From assembly GCF_001949145.1 (NCBI RefSeq), contig NW_019091423.1:929247-981364 (forward strand): 52,118 nucleotides of DNA. Direction: 5' to 3'. Below are positions 11,401-23,664 of this stretch, in pieces. Position 1 is the stretch's first letter. Every line of letters begins with the position of its first letter. The DNA is from Acanthaster planci. Lineage: Eukaryota; Echinodermata; Asteroidea; Valvatida; Acanthasteridae. A program made the translations under genes and the position numbers. The notes beneath the pieces were generated by a model. That model did not search any database and was not told the DNA's origin. It worked only from the letters and a program-made list of their open reading frames with translations.

Positions 11401-14400
11401 GTCAACAACTCCAGGCGATTGAAAACAATCGAGAGTTTTTTGTGGAGTTCGAAGGGAACAGTGCAATAATTGCCTCTGCAAGCAGGAGACACGAACCACT
11501 TTTCCTGCTCGTGGCAAAACCATAAACCTTTTTTTAATTATTGGCAAATTTCGTCAGTCACTTTTATAATTTCATTTTCTATAGGCTCTCAGAAATGGGT
11601 TTTCGCGAGCGTGGTGCATTAAAGCGAGTTACAAAGCACAAGAGGGTTAAAATTGGTCGGTGACAATCCTTGCCGGAGGTCTGAATCTTTATTTAGCACT
11701 GTGTCCGTAAGCAAGTTCAAAATTAAGAGTTCCCGCTAGACTTATCAGGACAATCTCCAGTAGGTTGTTGACAAAAAACCAGTATCCACGGGAACATAGC
11801 CTTAAAAAGAAGTTTGTGTGACGTTTTAAAATGAGAGCTTGTTCCTATTCAGCAGAAACACTGATGAAAGCCAAACAGTAACAAAGGAAGAGAAGGGCAA
11901 ATATAGATTACTATGCACAGACTGACTGTGGATGGATATTATGGTTATGATTAATGTGCTTATTATTTTAATAATCAGGTTAAGCTTTGAGCTGAAAAGG
12001 AAAATGCTCTTTCCGCTTTTGTGCTTCCTAATATGTGACCAGGTTGAGTCAGGACTTTCTGAGTAGACTTCAGAGAGAATGGGAAAACTGTGACGTGCTG
12101 TCGCTAGGAGAAGGTTTCGGTCAACAGAGCCTTCCTTTCTACAATTTGATGTCAGGTTGTGTATTTGTACAGTTCTCCCTCGCGAGGTGACCGTTCTATT
12201 GATCCGATTCGTAATATGATGCTGGATATATCACCTCGCCTAGCAGCTTACAACTGCACCGAACGCTTCAGTCAGCTGGACAGCCTATCGACTGATTACT
12301 CGCACGCACTTAGAAGAACCTCCATGCTTGGCTGAAGTGATAACAGAATGGCTCCAACAAGAAAAGAAATGATGAAAAGACTGGAAACAATAGGTAGATG
12401 ACACCTGTCGGGTACAAACGTGTTGGTATACTCGAAATGAAAGCTATATTATAACATGCATGCAAAACTTCTAATCATACTCAGGGAAGTTACTTGTTTA
12501 TTCAATTCAAACGAAGCGTTCGAAGTGTTAGAAAAGGTGGAAAGATGTACCTTTATGTACAAAAATGACCCCATGAATCATTCCGACTTCGTAAAGCATT
12601 TAACGGCCCTCTCTTTCACTCAGAATTAATTCATTTTGCAGGTCATATAAATGCGGAAGGAAGCTCGTTGCCCTACAGACAGTAAAACAAAAGGAGTTAC
12701 TTCACAGCTTGTGGCTTTTATTGTTGCCGTTTGCATGATATATTTATTTTTTGTGCGACTCTGAAGTCACTTTGTCCGTTTTGTCCTATTAATCCGAAAA
12801 AAACGTTGTATGCATTTTTCTTGTTTGAATCAGTCGTTTACATCAAGACACTGTTACAACCATTCCTTTAGCAGTGCACGAAGGAAGGTCAAACTGACTT
12901 AAAAAAATGAAAATGGAGGTTAGGCATATGTAGATATTGAACCATGCATCTTGTAATGGAGAGGAAAATTAGATTTCAGTCTAATGCATACCCTTTTCCA
13001 CTGCTAAGGATCCTTAATGAACGCATCATTATCGTGAAAGACCACTTAGAAATTTTGTTTTGCTCGTGAAGGTCAGTCTGTATTCAGTCTTAACTGGATC
13101 GGTTTCGAATGAGTGATCATTATCGCAGTGCACATATAATATCACAAAACAACTCTGTTTCCACGATGTCGAGCGGTACGCCCCTAAAAACAGTTAATAA
13201 CCGCGTGTTCAATCATGTTGGCGTATGTATGCTAATTGGGTGCCCAGTTGTTATAGTCACTTATGCAGTGTCTGGTATAAAAACCAGGGTCAATAGAACG
13301 CTGTTCTAATGACACCACACTTTGCTTAAGTGCGCCTTCCTATGCTGCTTAGTTGATCGTGGGCCATGTACCTAAACAAAGATGACGTCACCGTACCTAT
13401 GCCTATTGGGCACGTCATGAGTTACTGATTTGAAAACACGATTTTCAAAAAGTTCAGATGTTGAAATCTCGTCCATACAGACACTTTTCAGTTTCACATT
13501 AAGATTTCATGTGCGAATACGAACTAGACTGGAAAAAATAAACGGTAATCGTTACTCGGTCAAAATGACGTGAAGATTCACAGCTACAGGTGTAAATGTA
13601 CAAAGTTAGTCTACTCGTTATAAATTAATAACTGTTATTCTGGCGACCCAGAATGCGAGAGGAAAGTCTTCTCTCTGGAGGTTACAATGAAGAAGATAAA
13701 GCAGTCCGTGGGGACGGGCTTGAACACGAGAACTTTCGATTAGCCATCACTTGATACTTGTGTCTGAGGCATTAGCCATCACCAGTGGGGCTACATCAAC
13801 GGGTCACTAGAGAGGCTACCTTGCAGGGCAAGTGTAACGATAATGGACCGAACTATGTTGGTTACAGTAACTCATTACACTGGGGGGGTCGGTTTATTCT
13901 GGGAGCGGAGTTTTTATGAGTTTTGGGGTAATTTTTTGCAAGTAACTCATTTCGACACCAATTTTGTAAAAATCAAACATACCGTTCTCTCGCAGCGCCC
14001 ATTCTCCTGAGATAGGTCGCCCAAAAATGCATACTTTTTCAACTAAATTGCTCAATTCGCGCGGGCTGACACGCGTGTAGCCTTCGAATGACCGTAACAA
14101 CAAAACCATTCCAACATAACAGTTGTAATGATTAAGAGAGCTTCACATGCATACCAAGTTTAAAAACAAACCGAGAATAGTCTAGTTCTGGGGGGGGAGT
14201 AGAATCTGTCCCCCGGCTGTGAGATGACGGAGATAACCGGGAGGGTCAAGTTACAGTGACTGTCATAAAGGATATAGGTTGATTAATTCAATATCATTGC
14301 CATGTTACTCCTAATTAAATTAACTCGATGACATTTCACTTCCCCCAGATATGTCGTTCGTCTGTATATTGGTACATAAAGGATTCTCCATACACGTAAC

Positions 14401-16024
14401 CTTTGCCTGTTCGTTTCCTGTAGTACCAAAAGAAAACAGACGTGTCGTTTGATTGGACGTATTTCGTGGCAATCACGTATGTACATGCATACACTGGAAG
14501 CTAATCAAATTTGACTTTAATATGTTGATAAAGAGATTCCCCGTGCATTTCGAGAGGTTTTGTTCAAATTGTGAACCAAAAATTTGCACTGATAACAACT
14601 GTTTGGGAAAACTGCCCGTAGGCCTATATGGGTCAATTTTTGGTGTGCACTGAAACAGCAAATCACGCAAACGAAACTGTTTGGACAGCCAAATACTGCA
14701 CTTTTTAAATCCACATGTCTGTATTTTGGCATGGGAACTAGTTTCGATCTGTTAATAGGGCTTTGTTCAGTTGAGACGATGGAGTAAGATGTGACAATTT
14801 CTTACTGGTCGGCAGATTCCTAACAAACGAACGCGTACTGTGATTATCACTTCCCCTGATGTAATCATAGTCTTCATCAGTTAGAGTGCCCGGAGCTGAG
14901 CTTTGTGGTGTTTTGTTTGTTGCTCCATTTCGAACAGGGAAACAGGGGCGAAAATACCCTTCACTAAAATAATCTAATCTTTAACTGGCAGATCCAATGG
15001 GGTTTATTAAAGTGTGAAGCAGAAGAAAACGGATATGAGTACACTGATCAACTGTATGACGTGAGTATAGATCCTGCTACTGTCCAAGAGTATCATCATT
15101 GATGTCAAGGACGGTCGAGGGGTTGCAGACAGGTAAATAAGCTGCCATAGACAACAGTGATAAATGCTCCCACTTCAAAAATCAACTTCAAAATCTAACT
15201 TTCTCATCTTTTCCTTTTAATTTTCAGCGGCTTAACCAATTACTTTTAAAAATATTTCTCTCCAGAGATATTATTATCCATCAAAACAGTCATAACGCCC
15301 ACCAGTTTGAAAATTGTTACAAAATAGAGCGATTTGGAGGGCCCCGTTTTGGCCGATACTTCAGAAATATGTATACAAGCTAGCAGTCGTGCTGGTAGAT
15401 TCCACCGTCCTTGTTTACAAACCATCCAGTCCACACGCCATGAAAAGCTCTAATAGAGGCTTTGCATGGTACCGCAGCCATCTTGCAGGGTAGTTCCAGC
15501 CTCCTTTGTGCATATCCTGTGGAACAAAAGCATTGGCCTGCTAGATCGCAGTTGGCATGCGAAACCTCTAGCAGAGAATTTGACGGCCTACAAATCGTGA
15601 TCTGGTCCGCGCATGCAGGCAATTCGGGGCCAATTTACTGGCCTGCAACCATACGGTAGTAGCGGGTACCAATGAAAACAGTAAGATTTTGACTGTTGGG
15701 GCCTGGGGCGGGGACTTGTCTGTGATAAACATATGTGATATACAAAAGGTAATGGTAATGTTCGTTTTTATCGTCCGATCGCGTGATCGCTCCCGGCCAA
15801 TGAAAATACATTATTTAAGACACGAGTATAACAGCTTTTATTTCATGGGTCGTATGACAAAACTGGAGGTGTCGCAGGCAAGGTATTATCGTCTAGGCCT
15901 ATACGGTATGTATCTTCCGGCTGCTTTTGCAGTCTCCCACGGTAAAATAACCATCTTCAGCCGCTCCTCCTAATCAACGATCGAAAAATGAGAAAGGAAA
16001 CTGACCACAGTAGTCCGCTAAGAG
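8458..16024. other. Gene-poor intergenic stretch
   Basis: I read both strands for domain-like peptides and splice-flanked open frames and recognised nothing. The longest frame (9414-9809, minus strand) has no familiar motif and no convincing splice context. The sequence is moderately AT-rich and non-repetitive. Regulatory DNA or lineage-specific non-coding transcripts cannot be excluded. Confidence 0.5.
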
Positions 16025-16151
16025 ATGCAACCAATCGACGACAATCTCCGGTCCAAGTTCCGAGAAGGAACTTTATTTAATGATCCTGACCCCCTAGATG
16101 CTGTTTCCACCTGCTATGCAACGGGCAGCTTTTGTGCCTTTAATGAGTTTG
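16025..16151 (+). other. Possible coding first exon of an unknown gene
   Basis: An ATG opens a 42-codon stretch with balanced, hydrophilic composition (starting MQPIDDNLRSKF, later NDPDPLDAV). It ends at a G|GTGAGT splice donor (GT at 16152-16153). I do not recognise the peptide. No second exon in matching phase was found, and no TATA box is obvious. Chance occurrence is quite possible, so this is only a candidate. Confidence 0.2.
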
Positions 16152-19100
16152 GTGAGTTCAGCGTAAACATTGAAATACAATCGTTGAACAGCAAAAAACG
16201 CAACCGCCGTTCGCTCAAGCAAAGGTTGAGCTTCAGTTCTAAAATTCTTAGAGTATAATCTTACGATATTATTTATGAAAACTTGGATAATTGGTTTGGT
16301 TCATTTTCATTTATTTTCATACATCACAATAAGAATATAAAGAAGCAGTTATTTACAGAATGAAATAATTGGTGAATAGCGGATGCCAGGCAAAAAGCAG
16401 AGACCCTCAGTAGGGCTTATTCAGGATTAATACAAGATTTCCTTTTATTAAACAACAATCGTCCATCTTATTTTAGACCTGCGAGTCTTCCATTAAAGCT
16501 GAAATAATAACCAACTAATCGGAGATCAATGTCGATTCGTGGGATTCGTCTTTATGGTTTCCATGGTCATTAATGATGTCATTCTTAACCTTGACCGGAT
16601 TATCGTACCTCACTGTTTAGAATTCCGTTTACAATGAGTTACTTCTTGAATTTGCCAACTTAATACATTAAAAAATGTCCCCGCCCCCAAATTATATCTC
16701 TTTCCATTTCCATCCAACCTCAACCCTCAAAATAAGTTGCCCTCCTCCGAAAATTTGGTTCCGAAAAATTGATTTCATTGTGGCTGTTATTCCTACAACT
16801 CTACTGTATACTCACCACCACTCTGTACACTCACTACCAACCCGCATTATATTCTCGTCAGCGCTAGCGGAAGCCGTCCACTTTGCCCCACAACCATGCG
16901 CAAACACGTTCGTTGGTACCACATCTCGCTTGAATTCACGCGGAGGTAAATTTAATAAATGGCACACATGAGCTTCCATTTCCTAGACTAGTTGGAGAGT
17001 GCAGGACGCTTCCCTGTTTGTAATAGACCAACGCTGTATAGTCGAACAGTGAACGCGCTTGGAAGCACCGAAATGTGTTATATTGGTTGCCTTGCACTTT
17101 CTTAAAATTGGGCAAAACAGAATCTAATTAAACTTTCGATGCATAGAGAAAGAGAGAGACAGATTGATTGCGTGATTTCAAGAGGCGGAACTAACAAAAT
17201 TCGTCAGGCGTTTGCTTCGCAGCTTTTCTTCTTTAGCGCCTGGGAAAACAATTAATGAACTTGATTCGGATCGGAAAAGCTGCTTCGACAAGCGAGGACA
17301 GATTATCAGTCGGGCACCAAGTTAAATCATGATACCCTTCTACGCAGTGTACAGAGTGACCGTCTATGCGACATAAGCATATGTGTTGATTGTGGATTGA
17401 TGTATTGTGTTGATTGATTGAAGGAAGAATATCAAGTTTTTCCAAGACATTCGCCTCAACATTTTAACCTCTTTTGTCCGTATAACCTTTAAGAATTTTT
17501 TAATGCCTTGATATTTGGTAAGGGTAACTCAAGATTTGGAAGTAGGTAGGCAAAACCTCACTTTGTTATAGTTACACAATCCACATACTGTTAAAAGTAA
17601 TTCGTGCCATGAGCTTATAAACTAAAGGAGAACGAAAAAATGGCGCAAATTCTACGTTGGCAGTTTTGTTGCACATTGGACAATATTGTACGTCGTTGTT
17701 GCAAGGATCAATCATGTCTAACTCCATGCAAGTTCAAATCAGTTTGTGGTACCAACAGTGCAGTTTATGCAGTCAAAACCTAAAAACCTCCACAGGAACA
17801 TCCAGTTTCCTTTGTGCGCATACAATATTGTAATTCTTCACACGTCCAACAATCGAGCGCCCTCTTTCCATTGTTGGAGCGCCAACCGGCAGTGTTGGGC
17901 TGTCTCCTATATAATTGCTTGGCTGAAGCTTGAAATTGTGCAAGAATCAACAGTCCATGCAGTCGTGTGCAAGTGTGTAAGCCTATAGTTTCGCCAACCC
18001 AAAGACTTCAGTTTTTGACTTCTATCACACTCTAGTGCAAAACTCGTTGACATTCGTCTTGAATGGTGACGATGTTAAGAATTCATCGACCACATCAACG
18101 GAATATGATGAGGATCATCTGAGAATAGTCATGGCAGCTGTACAGATATATCCCCACTTCAATTTTCATAGTGATTAACCATATTGAGTTCACGTTAAAG
18201 TTTGATATGAATGGCACACACAATAATATATACCGGATAGCTGACTCTGCCATCCTTGCTCTTTGACACTCAATCTACATCAGTGACGGAGCAGAGAGAG
18301 AAAGACAGAAAAAATCTAATTGGCGCTGAAAGACAGGCAGCATTCGCGGTGGGTAGTTTGCGACCCGCGGCTGACTCTCTCCCGTCAATATCTGAATACT
18401 TATTCGTCCACTGATGCCGCATATTGCACTGAACAGTCTCGAAACGGATACTTATTCATCAGAACTTATTATCCAAAGTGGTTTCCACTAAGTGGCAAAT
18501 GAAGCTGCAGACGAGCGCATCATTCTGCCGACGCAACCCGGCGGAGCAACTCCACTTTTCCCATTTAATCACGTCAATTCACGCTGACATGTGTATTTGC
18601 ACACCTTTTTCTTCAGACTTGGATGTAATTTCTCCGCCCTATGGCATCTTTACTTGACGCGTTTTCGGGGTCGAATGGATGCCGCTTTATGCTCCATTTC
18701 ACTGAGGAGTTTGTTTTTAATAATGGTCTATATAGCCGTAGATAAATTCCTCAGGTAAAGATGAAACTACACGCGCGTAAAAGCTGTGCCCATAAAAGTA
18801 CTTTACCTGTACAAAATATTCCAGGACATAGGAGGCATTGCTGGCAGTGAAGAAATCACAACTAGTTTGGCAAAATCGAGTTTTGGACAAATCCAATCTT
18901 GGTCAAATAACTAACCCTTTGATACATCTGACTTCAGTATTACCCCGTTTGCACAGTTATCAACTTCCATGTATGTAACCATGGTCGAGTTTAAAGAATG
19001 TGTCAGTCCTTTTCAGGTTAGCATGAATCAATGTGTATCTCTTCACTACGGGCCTCATGTGGCAAGGAGGTGCAACTTGAATCATGGCCATGCTGAGTTT

Positions 19101-20279
19101 AAATTACCATTGAGGTTACTGATTACCTGGTTCCCATCTAGCAACTTTTCAAGTCTGTGAGACCTTACGTTTCTCGCCAAAAAGTGTGCTTGTATATGTT
19201 TTCCTAGCCATTCCAAACCCCATGCATTTGCATCACCGAATCAAGAAAAAGGTTGTGCAATTTCACACGTTCACAAAATATAAACAAATTACTTAATAAT
19301 GTGATGGTGGTGAAGCTGGTTTTAGAGAACCACCATGCAGTCTGAACCATCTCCACTCGAACACATCACACGCAGACGGCTGAACGTGTCAGAGTTTAGT
19401 TGACTTAGTAATGTGAAGGAACAGGCGATCCAGTTTCAATCGATTCGATACCAGCGAAGCTTCGCCAACGATCCAATGAAAAAAATGCTTCGTTGCATCG
19501 ATTTTTCGCACATTTTCTATAATTCTTCTCTTCTTGTCACGAACCTTACGATATGGCCTATACTGCTTGCGAGGATTCGGCCTTGTTTGGGTAGAAACAC
19601 ACCTGCTTGCAAAAGGAGGTGTCATGACGAGCTTCGATCATATTTTGATTCTTTTAATTAGATAAAGACTGAATGGGAATTGGACGCCAAGGCTGTTTAT
19701 TTTTTTTTCATTTATTGATCCTGTCGTTTCATATCATTGGGTATTGATCTAGTCTGGTTGGAATACTTTGTTTAGATTTCTACAGTTTGAAGGACGTGTG
19801 TATAACTATATGTTCCAGGTGGTGTTATGTTTGTACAAGAATGACAAAGATTTAATCAGATGTTGATTTTAAAAAGCTGATTGCACTTAACCCTGTTTTC
19901 TAGCGAATGAAGTCAAGATAGTTTTTTAGTCCATCAAGATGAGTAGTTGTTATTTTGGTTGTGCACATGCGTCTATCAATTTGTAACCCACCCCTGGTAT
20001 CCCACCTACTACAGGGAAACTGCCACGTTTGAAGTGACGAAATCCAAATCTGCATGTATACATGCGGCAGCCTTTTTTGTAATGTGCCAAATATATGTTT
20101 TGAAGTAACATCCAACGCCTTGAAAAATGTAATCAAACTCCGACCGAAGACCTCGAGCAACTCGAGGAGCGTGGAGAACAACAATGATGGGTGTAACAAT
20201 ACAATTGTATAATATACTAAAATCGTCAGAATGATATAAAGGGAGAAGGTATCCATTTCTGTAAAAGCAATTTATATAA
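16152..20279. other. Gene-poor intergenic stretch
   Basis: No recognisable coding exon, RNA gene or repeat array. The open frames present are short and lack domain-like character. The sequence ends at the target-site duplication of the CACTA element. Confidence 0.5.
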
Positions 20280-20282
20280 TTA
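20280..20282. repeat. Left target-site duplication (TTA)
   Basis: TTA immediately precedes the CACTA terminus at 20283 and is repeated immediately after the TAGTG terminus, at 21983-21985. A 3-bp duplication is characteristic of the CACTA/EnSpm superfamily. Confidence 0.7.
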
Positions 20283-21982
20283 CACTATGAATTTCAGCAC
20301 CATGAATTTGCAGTTAATTTGCAGTTTCACTGTGAAATTGTTTTTTCACTGCAACTTCATGGCAGTTAACATGGTGAAAACACCGTGAAAATAATCCCGG
20401 TTGTGACCCCTTGCCGACACCTTGAGGTCAAGTGAAAACACTGTGAAAATGCAGTGAGCCCATCTAGGGGGGCCTTCCTCATTAACTTTGCGGTGGGGCT
20501 AATCCTTTAAATGCTTTACGGACCCATTGTCTGAATCCCTCATAAAAAGTACCATTACCCGGCTGGCAAATGAGAAAAACGTTGCGGGCAAACCCTGTCC
20601 ATGCACGATGTCATATGTACACTGCCCTTGCTGGATTGGACAATGATGTACACACCGTTGCTATCCTCGCTCACTCTGATGCTACATTGTCGGCTTTGTT
20701 CTTCCACCACTTTATATACAGTTTCACAGTCTTTTGGCAATTCCATAATTCGGTTAACTTCAACACTCAATGTGCCTTTTGCCCACAAAACTTTGAAATA
20801 TTCATACGTCTTCTGGTATGTGGTCAAGGGGGGGTGTGTGGCGAGTACTGGCGACATCTAACATCAAGTTTCGTGGAATTTTATGAATCATGTCACATTT
20901 TAGGGCTGAAAAAAAAAACTTGTGTCCTTCCTCCATGGTTCTACATAAGCAAAATCTGCATCCGGCAGATTTGAGCCATCGTACGTGTATCCATCTCTTC
21001 TCACAGCTCAAAAAAGGAAAAATCAAAACTTTCTTTCCGCATGTTGTGAATGTAAGGCAGGTGTTTTGTGAAGACAGGATCCTGTCTTTCCCAGAAAGAT
21101 TTGTGGTTTTCACAAGTTTCCTTCGCATTTCGCTATCACGGTTTCGAAAACACGCACGCAATATTGCTTCATGCAAGGTTTCCGCTGGTTTCCACTGCGC
21201 CGTGCTACTGCCAAAAAGGTGTGATGGCAACGCGGCAATCAGTCCATGCATTAAAATAGCATTGCGCAATTCACTATACAACCACACAAAACTCTACGAG
21301 GTTGCACATAGAAAAATGATGTCGCAGGAAGTACAAGTTACGTGTACTTCCCAGAACTTGATTAGTTGGATATATAAAATGTACATGTTTTTTGTNNNNN
21401 NNNNNNNNNNNNNNNNNNNNNNNNNNNNNNNNNNNNNNNNNNNNNNNNNNNNNNNNNNNNNNNNNNNNNNNNNNNNNNNNNNNNNNNNNNNNNNNNNNNN
21501 NNNNNNNNNNNNNNNNNNNNNNNNNNNNNNNNNNNNNNNNNNNNNNNNNNNNNNNNNNNNNNNNNNNNNNNNNNNNNNNNNNNNNNNNNNNNNNNNNNNN
21601 NNNNNNNNNNNNNNNNNNNNNNNNNNNNNNNNNNNNNNNNNNNNNNNNNNNNNNNNNNNNNNNNNNNNNNNNNNNNNNNNNNNNNNNNNNNAATTTAAAA
21701 CACGAGTCATTAAATGTGAGGAAAGTTTTGAAAATGTGGCAGTGTTCCTCAAATGACCACTGCCGGTTGGGCCATTGATTTTGGAGAACGCAGTGGCTCA
21801 ATGAATTTTTAGTGGCCCCGTGCCAGCAGAGCATCGTTGAGATTGAGCGCGCATGAGGCATGAGTGCCAAGGGCTAACGCGACAGTGGATCTTGCGTGAA
21901 AACGGGCTTACGTTGTCTTGACAAAATTTCACGGTGATTTAATGGTAAAACTGAATTTTCACGGTGTTGAAAGTTCATAGTG
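20283..21982. mobile_element. CACTA/EnSpm-type DNA transposon, non-autonomous or decayed
   Basis: The left end starts CACTATGAATTTCAGCACC and the right end finishes TTCATAGTG. Reverse-complemented, the right end reads CACTATGAACTTTCAACACC, so imperfect terminal inverted repeats extend about 60 bp. A TTA duplication flanks both ends. Many subterminal copies of a short word (TTTCACTGTGAAA, CACCGTGAAAAT, CACTGTGAAAAT, TTTCACGGTG) cluster at about 20319-20460 and 21928-21970, as expected for CACTA elements, whose transposase-associated proteins bind subterminal repeats. The 1.70-kb span includes a 296-N gap. The interior holds open frames on the minus strand (about 161 and 100 residues) without a recognisable transposase motif, so it is either a non-autonomous copy or has its coding part disrupted or hidden in the gap. 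Confidence 0.75.
21396..21691. other. Assembly gap (296 N)
   Basis: A run of undetermined bases inside the CACTA element, so the true element length is uncertain. Long frames crossing it on both strands are artefacts. Confidence 0.99.
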
Positions 21983-21985
21983 TTA
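21983..21985. repeat. Right target-site duplication (TTA)
   Basis: TTA directly follows the TAGTG terminus and matches the TTA before the left CACTA terminus. Confidence 0.7.
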
Positions 21986-23570
21986 TCGGTTGTAATTCCT
22001 CTTTGGGAAAAGCCTTAATCCCAATTCACTAGTTTATACCTTTTATATTAATTTTTTTTTTTAAACTTGCAAACGCTGAAATTAATGCCACCTGTTCACA
22101 TGAGATAACGTTATTTGACGTCCATGTAATTCATCATTTACATTTGTTTATTGTTGAAAGAACATGTTTGTTCCATGCGTTTCTATAAACGTTGACAATC
22201 TCAACTTTTTGAAATATGAAGAGGCACGTATACCAAAATGATTGATGACAATTATTACTTGAATGTAATTGCATGCCCGCATAATGTTTTTTGTTTTGTT
22301 TTTGTTTTGTTTTTTGGCGCACGACATTTACACTCTTAGGAATCTTAAGTTTATTGTTTTAGAAGAGAAACGACAGAAAATTTTAAAGCAATATCAGAAA
22401 GAGCTAATTATTAATGTCTTTTACTCGTGAAGTCCTCATTACAGGATGCATGCTTTTGTTTCGTCAATGAAAAGACAAACTACAGTTGTACGACAGCGTA
22501 TTTACTTAGGTGTTTCATTGAAGATTGATACAAGAGAGACACGACCCAATAATCCCGCGTGAAATTCTCTCGAACTGCTAGTAATGTCAAACAAATTCAG
22601 ATATATGGTATACAGATGGTATTCAAGCCAGGCCTACTTGAAATAATTTTGTGGCATTCTAAGACACAAACTTTAAAGGAAACAATTAGGAATGATACTT
22701 CTTTGTTTAAACTATTGACAAGTAATTATCTTTAAAACCCAAACCATTTCTTACTCTCCAACTCGCCGTTTTTTGGTTTGGGTTATTGCTTGTTCTGTTT
22801 TTTCCCGCACAACATGCAAATAATTATATCTGGGAGAAGGTTAAACAAGTCTTGGAAGGAACATTTGAGGCAGCACCTTTAATTCTCATTGGCACATGTC
22901 CATTGGGTTTGCCGTCATGACAACGCATCCTTGGACCTGACGAGACTTGAGGAACTAACCCCCGCTGATAATGTGATTGGATGAGATTGCTGTTAAACTG
23001 AGCGAGACCGGCTCATCCCAACTCTCTCCCTGACTGAGCCAAGACTGAAACCCATACAAAGAACCTCATATTTGCAGCAACCATTAATGATTAATTTTGG
23101 TCAGATAGCGGTCGCCCCTTGGATATCTGCACGGTTGTTTGCCCTTTAATTAAACTCCTGTGGAATTTCAATCACAAAGTATTGATGAAGTTCTAGACGT
23201 CAGTTCATCGTGGGAGGTTTATTTCCTGTCTGTTTGCAAGACCACTACACTGAGTGTGAATTTTGGTTTTGCTTAGATTTTGGTGTTCTTTTAAGCAATG
23301 CGAAACAAATGAAATCTTTGAGCTTGTTTGCATTTTGTGTGTTTTATTTCGATTGCAGTAACGACATCACTCCGTTTTTTGGCAAGATCAGAGATTTTGT
23401 TGAAACAAAATATATTTGAAACAAATTCTACTCTGATTGACATGAGATGCACTGACTTGACAAGGTGTTTGCTACTACAGTGATCTTATAGACTATATTG
23501 GAAACTATGTTTTCAATAACTCGGGTTGTTGTTGATATAATACAGAAAGGATTACATCATTCTAAAACAC

Positions 23571-23664
23571 CAGGGCCAGACTGACCCAGATTCTGGGTCC
23601 CATTGGGCCTAACCTTTTTCCGGGTTAAATTATGACCCGTTTGGGCCATATTTGACCCAGAATA
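23571..23664. repeat. Palindromic GACCCAGA word cluster
   Basis: GACCCAGATTCTGGGTC (23583-23599) is an 8+1+8 perfect palindrome. A third copy of the word, TTGACCCAGAATAC, starts at about 23652, and TATGACCCGTTTGGGCC lies between them. Several inverted copies of one word within about 95 bp suggest a foldback or MITE remnant. No target duplication was identified. Confidence 0.5.

Noticed and set aside
15380-15622. Minus-strand frame with an internal ATGGCTGCGG start context
   Set aside because: The start context is attractive, but no clear splice donor or known peptide follows.
21274-21870. Long open frames across the second gap
   Set aside because: Same artefact: most of their length is undetermined bases inside the CACTA element.
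20283-21982. Transib/ProtoRAG element (CACTATG ends)
   Set aside because: Those make 5-bp target duplications; the flanks share only TTA (3 bp), which fits CACTA/EnSpm better.
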